Positions 1 to 6,989 are shown, counted from the stretch's first letter. The stretch is 15,107 nucleotides of DNA from Candidatus Woesearchaeota archaeon (GCA_018221175.1 JAAOYE010000118.1:1-15107), one strand, 5' to 3'. Program-made: numbers and translations. The notes: generated by a model not told the origin, from the sequence alone.

Positions 1-83
1 TAAATAGCGTAGGACGAAGTCCGAGTCTTTGAAAAAGTGTTTGGTTTTTAAATAGCGTAGGACGAAGTCCGAGTCTTTGAAAA
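1..83. repeat. Tandem 35-bp direct repeat with internal hairpin
   Basis: Bases 1-35 and 49-83 are identical, giving a period of 48 bp. Each copy contains the inverted repeat GGAC-GAA-GTCC followed by GAGTCTTTG. The first copy starts exactly at the window edge, so more copies may lie upstream. The spacer between copies is T-rich. The unit has no coding potential that I can see. It may be a dispersed intergenic element or serial terminator hairpins of an upstream gene; I cannot tell which. Confidence 0.85.
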
Positions 84-97
84 GCAAAGCTTTTTAA
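80..97 (+). terminator. Possible hairpin plus T-run terminator
   Basis: AAAAGC-AAA-GCTTTT forms a 6-bp stem with a 3-nt loop and is followed by a short T run. It could end transcription coming from upstream of the window. The same T/A-rich stretch could also serve as a TATA-like element for a start at 119, so the call is weak. Confidence 0.3.
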
Positions 98-159
98 ATA
101 AAACACGGTTTCTAAAGGGTGAAGAGGAAAAGAAAAGCAAGGGGTAAAGCTTTTTTCTC

Positions 160-169
160 AATAAATATA
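160..169 (+). promoter_or_regulatory. TATA-like element before pop5
   Basis: AATAAATATA is centred about 29 bp upstream of the ATG at 194. This is the usual archaeal TATA-to-start distance for a leaderless or near-leaderless transcript. It favours 194 over the upstream GTG at 119, but a second T/A-rich stretch at 91-102 could serve the upstream start. Confidence 0.4.
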
Positions 170-193
170 CAAAATTTTTACCCCAGAAAAAAG

Positions 194-538
194 ATGGTGC
201 AAAAAATAAAGCCATTAATGCCAAGCTTAAGAGAAAAAAAGAGATATTTGGCGTTTGAAATCATTGCAGACAAAGAAAGTTTCAGCTACAAACACTCAGC
301 AGACGCAATAAACACTGAATTTATAAAGTTGTTTGGAACTCATGGCATGGCGCAAGCAGGAGTATTGATTTTAAAAAATCAATTTGAAAACAACAAAGGA
401 ATAATCAGGGTGTCAAACAAGCACCTTGACAAACTTAGACTCGCACTTGCAATGATAAAAAAAATAAACAAAAAAGATGTTATTGTAAAAAGCATAATTG
501 CAAGTGGAATGATAAAAAAAGCAAAAGAATCCATATAG
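194..538 (+). CDS. rnp2: RNase P protein component 2 (Pop5/Rnp2)
   Basis: Pop5-family protein subunit of archaeal RNase P, which removes 5' leaders from pre-tRNA; Pop5 works with Rpp30 at the catalytic RNA. The call rests on the N-terminal LREKKRYLAFEII segment, typical of archaeal Pop5, plus the downstream exosome/proteasome genes, a common archaeal neighbourhood. I chose the ATG at 194, which gives 114 residues and puts the PSLREKKRY motif at the usual distance from the N-terminus. The reading frame is also open from a GTG at 119, adding 25 mostly basic residues that look unlike the family. The stop lies 12 bp before psmA, whose ribosome site GGAGGT begins within this stop codon (TAG at 536-538), so the two are probably co-transcribed. 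The family call is fairly firm; the start is not. Confidence 0.82.
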   Translation: MVQKIKPLMPSLREKKRYLAFEIIADKESFSYKHSADAINTEFIKLFGTHGMAQAGVLILKNQFENNKGIIRVSNKHLDKLRLALAMIKKINKKDVIVKSIIASGMIKKAKESI

Positions 539-550
539 GAGGTAAGAATT

Positions 551-1285
551 ATGCAACCGATGCAGCATCAAATGATGGGATATGACAGGGCAATAACAAT
601 GTTTAGCCCAGACGGAAGACTATTACAAGTAGAATACGCTAAGAAAACAGTAAGACAAGGAAGCGCAGCAATAGGAATGGTATGCAAGGAAGGAGTACTA
701 TTAGTTGCTGACAAAAGAATAGTTGATAAGCTAGTTGTGGTAGAATCAGTAGAAAAAATATTTGAAATCGACAACCACATCATAACAACAGCAGCAGGAA
801 TCATATCAGACGCAAGAGTCCTAATTGACAGGGCGCAGGTAAAAGCACAACAACACAAAGTCTCATATGACACGCCTGTAGACACACTAACAATAGTAAA
901 AGACATCTGTACGCTAAAACAAATCTGCACACAATCAGGCGGACTAAGACCGTTTGGCGTCAGCCTGCTAGTTACAGGTGTTGACAACGACGGAGTAAAA
1001 AGACTTTATGAAACAGACCCAACAGGCATATTCTTTGAATACAAAGCAACAGCAATTGGCGAAGGAGAAACAGAAATAAAAGACATCCTCACAAAAGAAT
1101 ACAAAGAGGAGATATCAATTGACGACGCACTAAATCTTGCAATAAAGGCGATGAGCAAAGTGATTGACTTAAAGCCAGACGAAAACAGGATAGACGCAGC
1201 GTACGTCACAGTCAAAGATAAAATGATGAAAAGAGTAAAAAAAGAAAAGATATCAGCTGCTCTTACAAAATATAAAAAGAAATAG
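551..1285 (+). CDS. psmA: Proteasome subunit alpha
   Basis: Alpha subunit of the 20S proteasome. Seven copies form each outer ring, which gates substrate entry into the cytoplasmic protease chamber. The proteasome alpha N-terminal signature is clear at residues 10-30 (YDRAITMFSPDGRLLQVEYA), followed by the Ntn-hydrolase fold with GSAAIG near residue 37. Its 244 residues are normal for the family. There is a lysine-rich C-terminus (about residues 225-244), and I do not see a clear HbYX-like end. A strong GGAGGT ribosome site at 538-543 sits 7 nt before the ATG. The next gene, sdo1, begins 3 nt after the stop. The pairing psmA-sdo1-exosome is the classic archaeal superoperon. The beta subunit is not in the window. 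Confidence 0.97.
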   Translation: MQPMQHQMMGYDRAITMFSPDGRLLQVEYAKKTVRQGSAAIGMVCKEGVLLVADKRIVDKLVVVESVEKIFEIDNHIITTAAGIISDARVLIDRAQVKAQQHKVSYDTPVDTLTIVKDICTLKQICTQSGGLRPFGVSLLVTGVDNDGVKRLYETDPTGIFFEYKATAIGEGETEIKDILTKEYKEEISIDDALNLAIKAMSKVIDLKPDENRIDAAYVTVKDKMMKRVKKEKISAALTKYKKK

Positions 1286-1288
1286 AAA

Positions 1289-2005
1289 ATGGCACAGCCT
1301 TTAAGCATGGACAAAGAAAGAGTCCAGTTCAATCTTGCAAGACTCAAAAAAGGAGGAGAAAACTTTGAAATAGTAGTTGACCCTGATGCTGCAGTCAGCT
1401 ACAAAAGCAAAAAAAGCACAAAGATAAAAGAAGTTCTAAAATCAGAAGATGTCTTCACAGATGCCAAAAAAGGACAGCTTGCAAGCGAAGAGCACATGAA
1501 GGCAGTGTTTAACACAACAAACAAACTTGACGTTGCTAAAGCAATAATTGATGAGGGCGAAATACAGCTTTCACAAGAATATAGAAATAAATTATATGAG
1601 GACAAAAAGAAAAAAATTGTTGATATAATCCACAAAAACGGGATTGACCCATCTTCAGGGCTTCCACATCCATTGACAAGGGTTGAAAACGCAATGGAGG
1701 AGGCAAAAGTGAAGATAGATTATTACAAAAGCGCTGACGACCAAGTCCAAGATATATTAGGACAGATAAAAACAGTGCTTCCAATAAGATTTGAAACAAG
1801 ACAAATCGAGGTCAAAATCCCACCGGCTTACGCTGGAAAAATGTACAATACTGTGGCATCATTTGGAAAAATAACAAGAGATGCCTGGCTTTCTGACGGC
1901 ACATGGCAGGTAGTACTTGAAATGCCTGCGGGTCTGCAAAACGAATTCTTTGACAAACTCAACAGTATGACGCATGGAGAAGTATCGACAAAAGTATTAG
2001 ATTAA
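1289..2005 (+). CDS. sdo1: Ribosome maturation protein SDO1/SBDS homolog
   Basis: Archaeal member of the Shwachman-Bodian-Diamond syndrome family. In eukaryotes SBDS helps release the anti-association factor eIF6 from the large ribosomal subunit with EF-2-like GTPases; a similar role is assumed in archaea. At 238 residues it has the usual three-domain length. The N-terminal SBDS domain spans about 1-95 (RVQFNLARLKKGGENFEIVV, then LKSEDVFTDAKKGQLAS). The central domain contains GIDPSSGLPHPLTRVENAMEEA at about 118-139, and the C-terminal domain starts with VLPIRFETRQIEVKIP. The start is 3 nt after psmA with only a weak A-rich ribosome site; an in-frame ATG six codons later is an alternative. 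Conservation in this operon links ribosome assembly to RNA turnover. Confidence 0.95.
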   Translation: MAQPLSMDKERVQFNLARLKKGGENFEIVVDPDAAVSYKSKKSTKIKEVLKSEDVFTDAKKGQLASEEHMKAVFNTTNKLDVAKAIIDEGEIQLSQEYRNKLYEDKKKKIVDIIHKNGIDPSSGLPHPLTRVENAMEEAKVKIDYYKSADDQVQDILGQIKTVLPIRFETRQIEVKIPPAYAGKMYNTVASFGKITRDAWLSDGTWQVVLEMPAGLQNEFFDKLNSMTHGEVSTKVLD

Positions 2006-2027
2006 AGTAACAAAGGAGTGAAATATT

Positions 2028-2120
2028 ATGAAAATAAAAAAATTTTCAACTATGCTCAAAAGCTTCGCTTTTGGCACACAAAAACAAATTGTTTTCAGTG
2101 TTTTACACGAGGTAAAATAA
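2028..2120 (+). CDS. Unrecognised 30-residue ORF between sdo1 and rrp4
   Basis: An ATG at 2028 preceded by AGGAGTG (2014-2020) opens 30 codons. It begins MKIKKFSTMLKSFAFG and ends VLHEVK, and the TAA stop is 1 nt before the rrp4 ATG. I do not recognise the protein: it is basic at the N-terminus, with one amphipathic or hydrophobic stretch and no Cys. The ribosome site, correct spacing and near-abutment with rrp4 make translation and coupling plausible. The gap also encodes a hairpin (2057-2073). It may be a leader peptide, a real small protein, or chance in an operon spacer. Confidence 0.4.
   Translation: MKIKKFSTMLKSFAFGTQKQIVFSVLHEVK
2057..2073 (+). other. Perfect 7-bp hairpin in the sdo1-rrp4 spacer
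   Basis: CAAAAGC-TTC-GCTTTTG is a perfect inverted repeat with a 3-nt loop. It lacks an immediate T run, so it is not a clean terminator. It lies inside the short ORF and about 50 nt before the rrp4 start, and could attenuate transcription or act as a processing or stability element in the operon mRNA. Confidence 0.45.
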
Positions 2121-2121
2121 A

Positions 2122-2934
2122 ATGACTAAAGAAGCAAAAAGTAAATTATTGATAAAAGATAAAGAAATAGCAGCACCAGGAGAAGTGCTGGCAACAGGTA
2201 TGGATTTTCTTCCAAGCTATGGAACATACAGGCTTAATAATGAAATTATGGCAAACAAGCTTGGCGTTGCAAGCGTTGTAGGAAAAGTAATAAAAATAAT
2301 ACCGGTTGCAGGAAGATACCCTCCAAAAAGAGGAGATGTTGTTATAGGAAAAGTTATTGACGTAACAATGAACGGATGGATAATTGACATCAACTGCGCA
2401 TACGACGCTATGATGAACGTAAAGGATGCTACAAGCGACTTTATCAAAAGAGGAGAAAACCTCACAAGATTTTTTAAAATCGGAGACCACATAGTTGCAC
2501 AAATTACAAATGTGACAAGCCAAAAACTAGTAGACCTAACAGTTAAAGGACATGGACTTAGAAAAATCTTTGGCGGAAGACTAATAGAAGTAAACACGCA
2601 TAAAGTTCCAAGAATAATTGGCAAACAGGGAAGCATGGTCACCATGATAAAGCAGACAACAGGATGCAACATTATCGTTGGGCAAAACGGATGGATATGG
2701 CTGTCAGGAACTCCAGAGGGAGAAAACCTGGCTGTTGAAGCTATAAAGAAAATTGAAAGAGAATCACATCTTTCAGGCTTGACAGACAAGATAAAATCAT
2801 ACCTGGAAAAAAACAAGGTTGAGGTATCGCAAGCAAGCAAACCAGTCGGCGTAGAAAAAAAAACACAAAGCAGCAAAGCTGCTAGTGTCAGTAAACCGGA
2901 ACCAAAAGAAGCAGTAAAGAGTGATAAAAAATGA
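2122..2934 (+). CDS. rrp4: Exosome complex RNA-binding subunit Rrp4
   Basis: Cap subunit of the archaeal exosome. Rrp4 trimers sit on the Rrp41/Rrp42 hexamer and guide RNA into the phosphorolytic chamber. Domains in order: N-terminal domain at about 1-65 (PGEVLATGMDFLPSYGTYR), S1 domain at about 70-145 (GDVVIGKVIDVTMNGWIIDI), and KH domain at about 153-215 with the loop IIGKQGS at 165-171. The last 35 residues or so (about 235-270) form a Lys/Ser/Ala-rich low-complexity tail, giving 270 residues, slightly longer than many archaeal Rrp4. A GAGGTA ribosome site (2109-2114) precedes the ATG. The stop overlaps the rrp41 start (ATGA), as expected for translationally coupled subunits. Csl4 and DnaG, the other cap-associated proteins, are absent here. 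Confidence 0.96.
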   Translation: MTKEAKSKLLIKDKEIAAPGEVLATGMDFLPSYGTYRLNNEIMANKLGVASVVGKVIKIIPVAGRYPPKRGDVVIGKVIDVTMNGWIIDINCAYDAMMNVKDATSDFIKRGENLTRFFKIGDHIVAQITNVTSQKLVDLTVKGHGLRKIFGGRLIEVNTHKVPRIIGKQGSMVTMIKQTTGCNIIVGQNGWIWLSGTPEGENLAVEAIKKIERESHLSGLTDKIKSYLEKNKVEVSQASKPVGVEKKTQSSKAASVSKPEPKEAVKSDKK

Positions 2935-3638
2935 CTTATAAAAAAAGATATGACGGCAGAAACTTTGATCAGATGAGAGAAATAGAAGCAAAAGCCGGCG
3001 TAATTGATAGAGCCACAGGCTCAGGATATTTTAGAATTGGAAAAACAATCGCGTACGCAGCGGTTTACGGCCCAAAAGAATTACACCCAAAATTTATGCA
3101 AAACCCAGAAAAAGGCCTTTTAAGGTGCCATTACAACATGATGCCATTTTCAGGCCAGGGAAACAGGGTGAGACCTGGCCCAAACAGAAGGTCAAAAGAA
3201 ATTGGGCTTGTAACACAAAAAGCGCTGCTGCCAACAGTTAATTTGGAAAACTATCCAAAAGCAGTAGTGGACGTCTTTATAGAATTCCCACAAACCGATG
3301 CGGGTTCAAGGTGCGCAGGGATATGCGCAGCATCAATTGCCCTTGCAGATGCAGGGATTGAGATGAAAGACCTTGTTGCATCAGTATCAGTCGGGCGAGT
3401 TGATGACAAAATTGTTGTTGACCTGGACTATGAAGAAGAAGCGCACGAACAAGGAGGCACAGCAGACATGCCAGTTGCTATAATACCAAGCACCGGAGAG
3501 TTCACACTTCTTCAAATGGACGGCGAACTTGACCCAAAACAAGTCAAAGAAGCATTGTCCATGGCAAAAAAAGCGTGCGAAGAGATAAAACAAGCGCAGA
3601 TAAAAGCGCTAAAAGACAGATTCGAGGTAAAAAAATGA
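2931..3638 (+). CDS. rrp41: Exosome catalytic subunit Rrp41
   Basis: RNase PH-family catalytic subunit of the archaeal exosome. It degrades RNA 3'-to-5' using phosphate and can add A-rich tails in reverse. At 235 residues it is typical in length. Visible family features are RYDGRNFDQMREIEAKAGV at the N-terminus, the phosphate/RNA-binding RRS at 86-88 (PGPNRRSKEIG), PQTDAGSRCAG at 120-130, and the acidic catalytic stretch ending in GTADMP with Asp179. The active-site Arg and Asp residues are retained, so it should be catalytic. It overlaps rrp4 upstream and rrp42 downstream by 4 bp each, which favours equimolar production of the ring subunits. Confidence 0.97.
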   Translation: MTYKKRYDGRNFDQMREIEAKAGVIDRATGSGYFRIGKTIAYAAVYGPKELHPKFMQNPEKGLLRCHYNMMPFSGQGNRVRPGPNRRSKEIGLVTQKALLPTVNLENYPKAVVDVFIEFPQTDAGSRCAGICAASIALADAGIEMKDLVASVSVGRVDDKIVVDLDYEEEAHEQGGTADMPVAIIPSTGEFTLLQMDGELDPKQVKEALSMAKKACEEIKQAQIKALKDRFEVKK

Positions 3639-4408
3639 GAGGCACAGAAATAAAGCCAAACATCTTAAGATACATGGATGAAAACCAAAGGTTTGATGGA
3701 AGAAAACTTGACCAGTTAAGACCTATCGAGATTGAGTATGATGTTATAAAGACTGCAGAAGGCAGTGCAAGAGTAAAAATGGGAGGAACTGAAGTAATTG
3801 CAGGAATCAAGCTTGAAATCGGTTCGCCTTTTCCAGACACACCAGATAATGGAGCACTGATGGTTGGAGTAGAACTCTTGCCTTTGGCATCGCCTGAATT
3901 TGAAAAAGGACCTCCAAGTATTGATTCAATTGAGATGTCAAGAGTAGTAGACAGAGGGATTAGAGAATCTGAAGCAATAGATACAAAAAAGCTTTGCATC
4001 ACAAAAGGAGAGAAAGTCTGGATGGTAATGGTAGACATCTGCCCTATAAATGATGATGGAAACATGCTTGACGTATCAGGACTTGCTGCTATTGCAGCAC
4101 TAAAAGTTACAAAGTTCCCTGAATTTGACGGCGAAAGCATCGATTACAAGAAGCCTAGAAAAAAACAGCTTCCGATAAGCAAGGTTCCAATACCGATAAC
4201 TGTCTATAAGGTTGCTGACAAACTATTTGTGGATCCTGTTGCAGAAGAGCAAAAGGAATATGACGGGAGACTTACTGTTACATCAACAGAAAAAGGCATG
4301 CTTTGTGCAATGCAAAAAGGCGGAGACGAGCCTTTGAGCGCGGATGATGTTGATGATATGGTAAAGATTGCTGTAAAAAAGGCGGATGAGATTAGAAAAA
4401 AGCTTTGA
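3635..4408 (+). CDS. rrp42: Exosome structural subunit Rrp42
   Basis: Second RNase PH-family subunit of the exosome hexamer. It is catalytically inactive by family precedent but forms half of each active site interface with Rrp41. The ATG at 3635 overlaps the rrp41 stop (ATGA) and gives 257 residues, starting MRGTEIKPNILRYM and then the family motif RFDGRKLDQLRPIEIE. An upstream in-frame start at 3575 lies inside rrp41 and gives a basic extension unlike the family, so I reject it. GALMVGVELLPLASPEFE and RVVDRGIRESEAID match the Rrp42 core, and the TADMP-type catalytic motif of Rrp41 is absent. The GAGGTGA ribosome site for the next gene (4407-4413) overlaps its end. Confidence 0.96.
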   Translation: MRGTEIKPNILRYMDENQRFDGRKLDQLRPIEIEYDVIKTAEGSARVKMGGTEVIAGIKLEIGSPFPDTPDNGALMVGVELLPLASPEFEKGPPSIDSIEMSRVVDRGIRESEAIDTKKLCITKGEKVWMVMVDICPINDDGNMLDVSGLAAIAALKVTKFPEFDGESIDYKKPRKKQLPISKVPIPITVYKVADKLFVDPVAEEQKEYDGRLTVTSTEKGMLCAMQKGGDEPLSADDVDDMVKIAVKKADEIRKKL

Positions 4409-4419
4409 GGTGAATGAAT

Positions 4420-4659
4420 TTGGCTGCAAAAAAAGAAGAAACTGACTACACAAAATATGAAACAGCAAGAATAATTGGAAGCAGAGCGCTCCAGCTTAGC
4501 ATGGGTGCGCCTATGGCTATAAAGCTTTCAAAAAAGCAGCTTGAGGAAATCAGATACAACCCTGTTGAGATTGCAAAGCTTGAGATGGAAGAGGGAAAAG
4601 TCCCAATAGGTGTCAAGAGGCCGATGCCTAAGTCAAAAGCTTTGAAGGAAGAAAAATAA
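4420..4659 (+). CDS. rpoK: RNA polymerase subunit K (Rpb6/omega homolog)
   Basis: Small archaeal RNA polymerase subunit, homolog of eukaryotic Rpb6 and bacterial omega, which clamps the largest subunit during assembly. Diagnostic motifs are TKYETARIIGSRALQLSMGAP, then NPVEIAKLEMEEGKVPIGVKRP near the end. I prefer the TTG at 4420: the GAGGTGA ribosome site (4407-4413) lies 6 nt before it but directly abuts the ATG at 4414, which is too close. The ATG would add two residues. Most archaea keep rpoK near ribosomal protein genes, whereas the exosome operon usually continues with rpl37ae and rpoP. Here rpoK follows rrp42 by about 11 bp and closes the operon. Confidence 0.93.
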   Translation: MAAKKEETDYTKYETARIIGSRALQLSMGAPMAIKLSKKQLEEIRYNPVEIAKLEMEEGKVPIGVKRPMPKSKALKEEK

Positions 4660-4667
4660 TTTTTTTT
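4660..4667 (+). terminator. T-run terminator between convergent rpoK and trxB
   Basis: Eight T residues follow the rpoK stop immediately. Oligo-T on the coding strand is the known archaeal terminator signal. The convergent trxB stop codon overlaps the end of the run, so the operon must stop within the trxB 3' end. Confidence 0.6.
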
Positions 4668-5601
4668 AATCTTTATAATATCCGCATCCTTTTTCTGTTA
4701 TGCATTCGTTGGCAGCAAAAGCCGCCTTCACGCCTTGGGCAGCGCCTGTTATCGCCTGCTTAAAAGGCGAGTCTGCAACGTCGCCTGCCGCAAAAAATCC
4801 ATGAATGTTTGTTCTTGACATGCTGTCAATCACTATTTCACCACCAACATTGAGTCTGGCACCTAATTTTTTGGCTAGCTCTGTTTGAGGCAGGTGTCCT
4901 ATCTCGATAAATATTCCCTCTATCTTGAAATCCTTGCTTCCTTTATATGGCTTGTCAAGTGAGATTTTCTCGACTTTTTGTTCGCCTTTGATTTCTTTGA
5001 CATTGGTGTTTGAAATAATTGTAATTTTTTTGTTTTTGTTGACCCTGTCTATGTTTATGGGCTCTGCTCTAATCTTTTCTCTTCTGTAGATAATATATAC
5101 ATGTTTTGCATACTCAGAGAGTAGTAAGGCTTCTTTTGCTGCTGAGTCTGAGCCGCCAACAACAGCTACAACTCTGTCTTTGAAAAATAATGCGTCACAT
5201 GTAGCGCAGTATGAGACGCCTTTTCCAAACAATCTTTCTTCTCCAGGTATTCCCAGCTTTTTTCTTTTTGTTCCTGTAGCATAAATTATTGTTTTTGTCT
5301 TGTAGGTTTTAGAGTCTGCTTTTACTTCAAAACCCGTCTTTGTTTTTTTGATGTCTTTTACTTCAGCAACTAATATTGGAACTTTGTAGTCGTTCACGTG
5401 CTCTTCTAGTTTTTGCATTATTTCAAGGCCTGATGCGCGCACAACGCCTGGCCAGTTTTCAACCAGATGCGTTAAAGTGAGCAGCCCTCCTTTTTCTTTT
5501 CCAATGACTATTGTTTTTAAGTTGAAGCGGGCAGCGTATACTGCTGCAGAGTATCCACTGGCTCCTGCGCCGATAATTATGACATCAAAGTTTTCACTCA
5601 T
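4666..5601 (-). CDS. trxB: Thioredoxin-disulfide reductase
   Basis: FAD-dependent low-molecular-weight thioredoxin reductase, which passes electrons from NAD(P)H to thioredoxin-like proteins in the cytoplasm. Motifs by residue from the ATG at 5601 (311 aa): FAD dinucleotide motif GAGASG at 11-16, redox-active Cys132-Ala-Thr-Cys135, nucleotide-binding VGGSDSA at 148-154, and C-terminal FAD motif GDVAD at 273-277. The nucleotide motif reads GGSDSA where many members have GGGDSA. The ATG at 5601 has GGTGA just upstream; a TTG four codons earlier (5613) is possible. It is convergent with rpoK, and the nfo-like gene ends 36 bp upstream of the TTG on the same strand. No thioredoxin gene is visible nearby. 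Confidence 0.95.
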   Translation of the reverse strand: MSENFDVIIIGAGASGYSAAVYAARFNLKTIVIGKEKGGLLTLTHLVENWPGVVRASGLEIMQKLEEHVNDYKVPILVAEVKDIKKTKTGFEVKADSKTYKTKTIIYATGTKRKKLGIPGEERLFGKGVSYCATCDALFFKDRVVAVVGGSDSAAKEALLLSEYAKHVYIIYRREKIRAEPINIDRVNKNKKITIISNTNVKEIKGEQKVEKISLDKPYKGSKDFKIEGIFIEIGHLPQTELAKKLGARLNVGGEIVIDSMSRTNIHGFFAAGDVADSPFKQAITGAAQGVKAAFAANECITEKGCGYYKD

Positions 5602-5649
5602 AATCTTCACCAAAAGAATTAATAAATCCTTAACTTTTAAAAGTTTTGT

Positions 5650-6597
5650 TTAAGGCTTAGTTCTTTTCCCGCCGCCAATCTTATATCTGGAGTATTTTCC
5701 TTTTGCTTTTTGAGATTTATCAAACTCAGGAGTGATTGAGTCTTGTTCAAACATCTTTTTTTGAGAATTGTATTCTTTTTTTACTAAAAGAGCGTCTTTT
5801 TCAATATTTGGAGACTCACATATCGCAACGCCTTTTATTTTATACTCTTGCCAGGCTGCAGCCATGTCTTTGTAGTTTAAGTCAGAGTCTTTAAGATTTA
5901 GATGGTTTAGCTCTCCTTTTTTTGAGTAGTTGATGCCTGCAAAGTGTATGTGCATGTTGTCAAGTCCTTCGCGTCCAAGAAATTTTTCTATTGTTTGAAG
6001 GATTTTGCAAAACTCATCGTAATTGTTTAGCTTCCCATTTTCTCTTGCGTGAAGGTGGGCAAAGTCAATTGTTGGCATCACCATGCCAATTTCCTGTGAG
6101 AGCTTTAAGAGCTCGATTAGGCTTCCATACTGGGAGACTTTTCCTGTTGTTTCTGGTCTTACCCATATCTCCACGCCTTCATCCTTTAGTGTTTTTGTTA
6201 TGGAGATTAATGCGTCTTTTACAACTTTATGTACTTTTTCTGGATTTTCTTTCATATAGTATGCCCCATGAAACGTCATGCTAAAAGCACCTGACTCATA
6301 CGCTCGCCTTGCCGCGCTTAGAATTCTTTTTACTGACGCTTCTTTTTTCTCTTTTTCTTTGGAGTTTAGGTTGATATAGTATTGTCCGTGACACGACAGG
6401 ATTATATCGTTTTTTTCTGATTCTTTTTTGACTTGGGGCGCTAGTTCTTTTGAAACATTAATATTTCTTACAAACTCAAGTTCCATGCTGTCAAGGCCAA
6501 GTGTTTTCACATGTTTTATGCCGTTTAATGTGTTTTTGTTTGGTGTGGACAGTGGGATACCTGCAGAGCCTATGTTAAGCTTAGAAAATTTTCTCAT
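5650..6597 (-). CDS. nfo: Endonuclease IV-like (Nfo/xylose isomerase-like TIM barrel) protein
   Basis: Probable AP endonuclease of the Nfo family, which cuts DNA 5' of abasic sites using three metal ions; the wider fold also includes sugar isomerases. With the ATG at 6597 (315 aa), most positions match the known E. coli Nfo metal ligands: His70 (SCHGQYYINL), His110 (FHGAYYM), Glu149 (RPETTG), Asp178 and His181 (IDFAHLH), His216 (HIHF), His232 and Glu261 (CESP). The Asp-Arg-His triad of bacterial Nfo is replaced by Glu-Leu-Asn-His (229-232), so specificity may differ. The tail from about 280 is Lys-rich and probably disordered. The frame is open to 6708, but that extension is hydrophobic/basic and spans the promoter region, so I reject it. 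Confidence 0.8.
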   Translation of the reverse strand: MRKFSKLNIGSAGIPLSTPNKNTLNGIKHVKTLGLDSMELEFVRNINVSKELAPQVKKESEKNDIILSCHGQYYINLNSKEKEKKEASVKRILSAARRAYESGAFSMTFHGAYYMKENPEKVHKVVKDALISITKTLKDEGVEIWVRPETTGKVSQYGSLIELLKLSQEIGMVMPTIDFAHLHARENGKLNNYDEFCKILQTIEKFLGREGLDNMHIHFAGINYSKKGELNHLNLKDSDLNYKDMAAAWQEYKIKGVAICESPNIEKDALLVKKEYNSQKKMFEQDSITPEFDKSQKAKGKYSRYKIGGGKRTKP

Positions 6598-6615
6598 AAG
6601 AATGTTTAAGATGTA

Positions 6616-6628
6616 TTTTATTTTAAAC
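6616..6628 (-). promoter_or_regulatory. TATA element for the nfo-like gene
   Basis: On the minus strand this reads GTTTAAAATAAAA, centred about 25 bp before the ATG at 6597. The spacing fits a leaderless transcript and supports that start over the longer reading frame. Confidence 0.55.
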
Positions 6629-6651
6629 TTTTTCTTAAATATGACCAAAAT

Positions 6652-6660
6652 AATTAAATA
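6652..6660 (+). promoter_or_regulatory. TATA element for the 6688 gene
   Basis: AATTAAATA lies about 30 bp upstream of the ATG at 6688, back-to-back with the divergent nfo-like promoter. Confidence 0.45.
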
Positions 6661-6687
6661 GTAGTCTTTCCAGAAGTGTCTTTTAGC

Positions 6688-6951
6688 ATGCTTTATCCGT
6701 ATCAACAAGAGAGGGATTATACAAAAGAGGTGGCTTTGGTTTTTGGAATCTTAAGTATTCTCTTTGCGTTTATTATCCCGCCAACAGGACTAATCATGGG
6801 CATAGTCGGATTTTTCTTTGAGAGAAAAAGTGCAAAGAAAAGAGCTTACAGCTACAGCCATTTAAATCTTGGGCTTAATAGTGCAGGGGTTATTATTGGC
6901 ACTTTAATGATATTTTACTTTTTGATATTCAAGATGGGTCTGCTTCGATAA
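6688..6951 (+). CDS. Small two-helix membrane protein, DUF4190-like
   Basis: An 87-residue protein with two hydrophobic segments: about residues 15-39 (VALVFGILSILFAFIIPPTG, then LIMGIVGFFF) and about 63-83 (NSAGVIIGTLMIFYFLIF). A short basic loop between them (ERKSAKKRAYSYSH) contains Lys/Arg. The GILSILFAF...PPTGLIMGIVGFF and LNLGLNSAGVIIGTL patterns resemble the DUF4190 type of small membrane protein, whose function is unknown. I chose the ATG at 6688; a GTG at 6676 would add four residues. It lies divergent to the nfo-like gene and stands alone, with a new promoter before the next ORF. Confidence 0.7.
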   Translation: MLYPYQQERDYTKEVALVFGILSILFAFIIPPTGLIMGIVGFFFERKSAKKRAYSYSHLNLGLNSAGVIIGTLMIFYFLIFKMGLLR

Positions 6952-6957
6952 GCATAA

Positions 6958-6969
6958 AAAATATAAATA
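6958..6969 (+). promoter_or_regulatory. TATA element for the 6990 small gene
   Basis: AAATATAAATAT is a strong archaeal TATA-like box centred about 26 bp before the ATG at 6990. That is the expected distance for leaderless transcription. Confidence 0.6.
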
Positions 6970-6989
6970 TATCTTCTTATCAGTCAATT

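Noticed and set aside
1..83. CRISPR array
   Set aside because: There are only two copies, the spacer is 13 bp and T-rich, and no cas gene lies in the window.
119..193. GTG start at 119 for the Pop5 gene
   Set aside because: It adds a 25-residue basic stretch unlike the family. The ATG at 194 gives the usual N-terminus and has a TATA-like box at a good distance. It remains possible.
568..987. Long antisense frames opposite psmA and other operon genes
   Set aside because: They mirror strongly conserved genes, have biased Ser/Ile composition and lack promoters or ribosome sites.
3575..3634. Longer N-terminus for Rrp42
   Set aside because: It lies inside rrp41 and encodes a charged extension absent from the family; the ATGA overlap at 3635 is the better start.
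5991..6284. 97-residue frame on the plus strand inside the endonuclease IV-like gene
   Set aside because: It is antisense to a well-conserved gene and shows no domain, start signal or promoter.
6598..6708. N-terminal extension of the endonuclease IV-like protein
   Set aside because: The stretch holds the TATA box and overlaps the divergent gene; the conserved barrel begins at MRKFSKLNIG.
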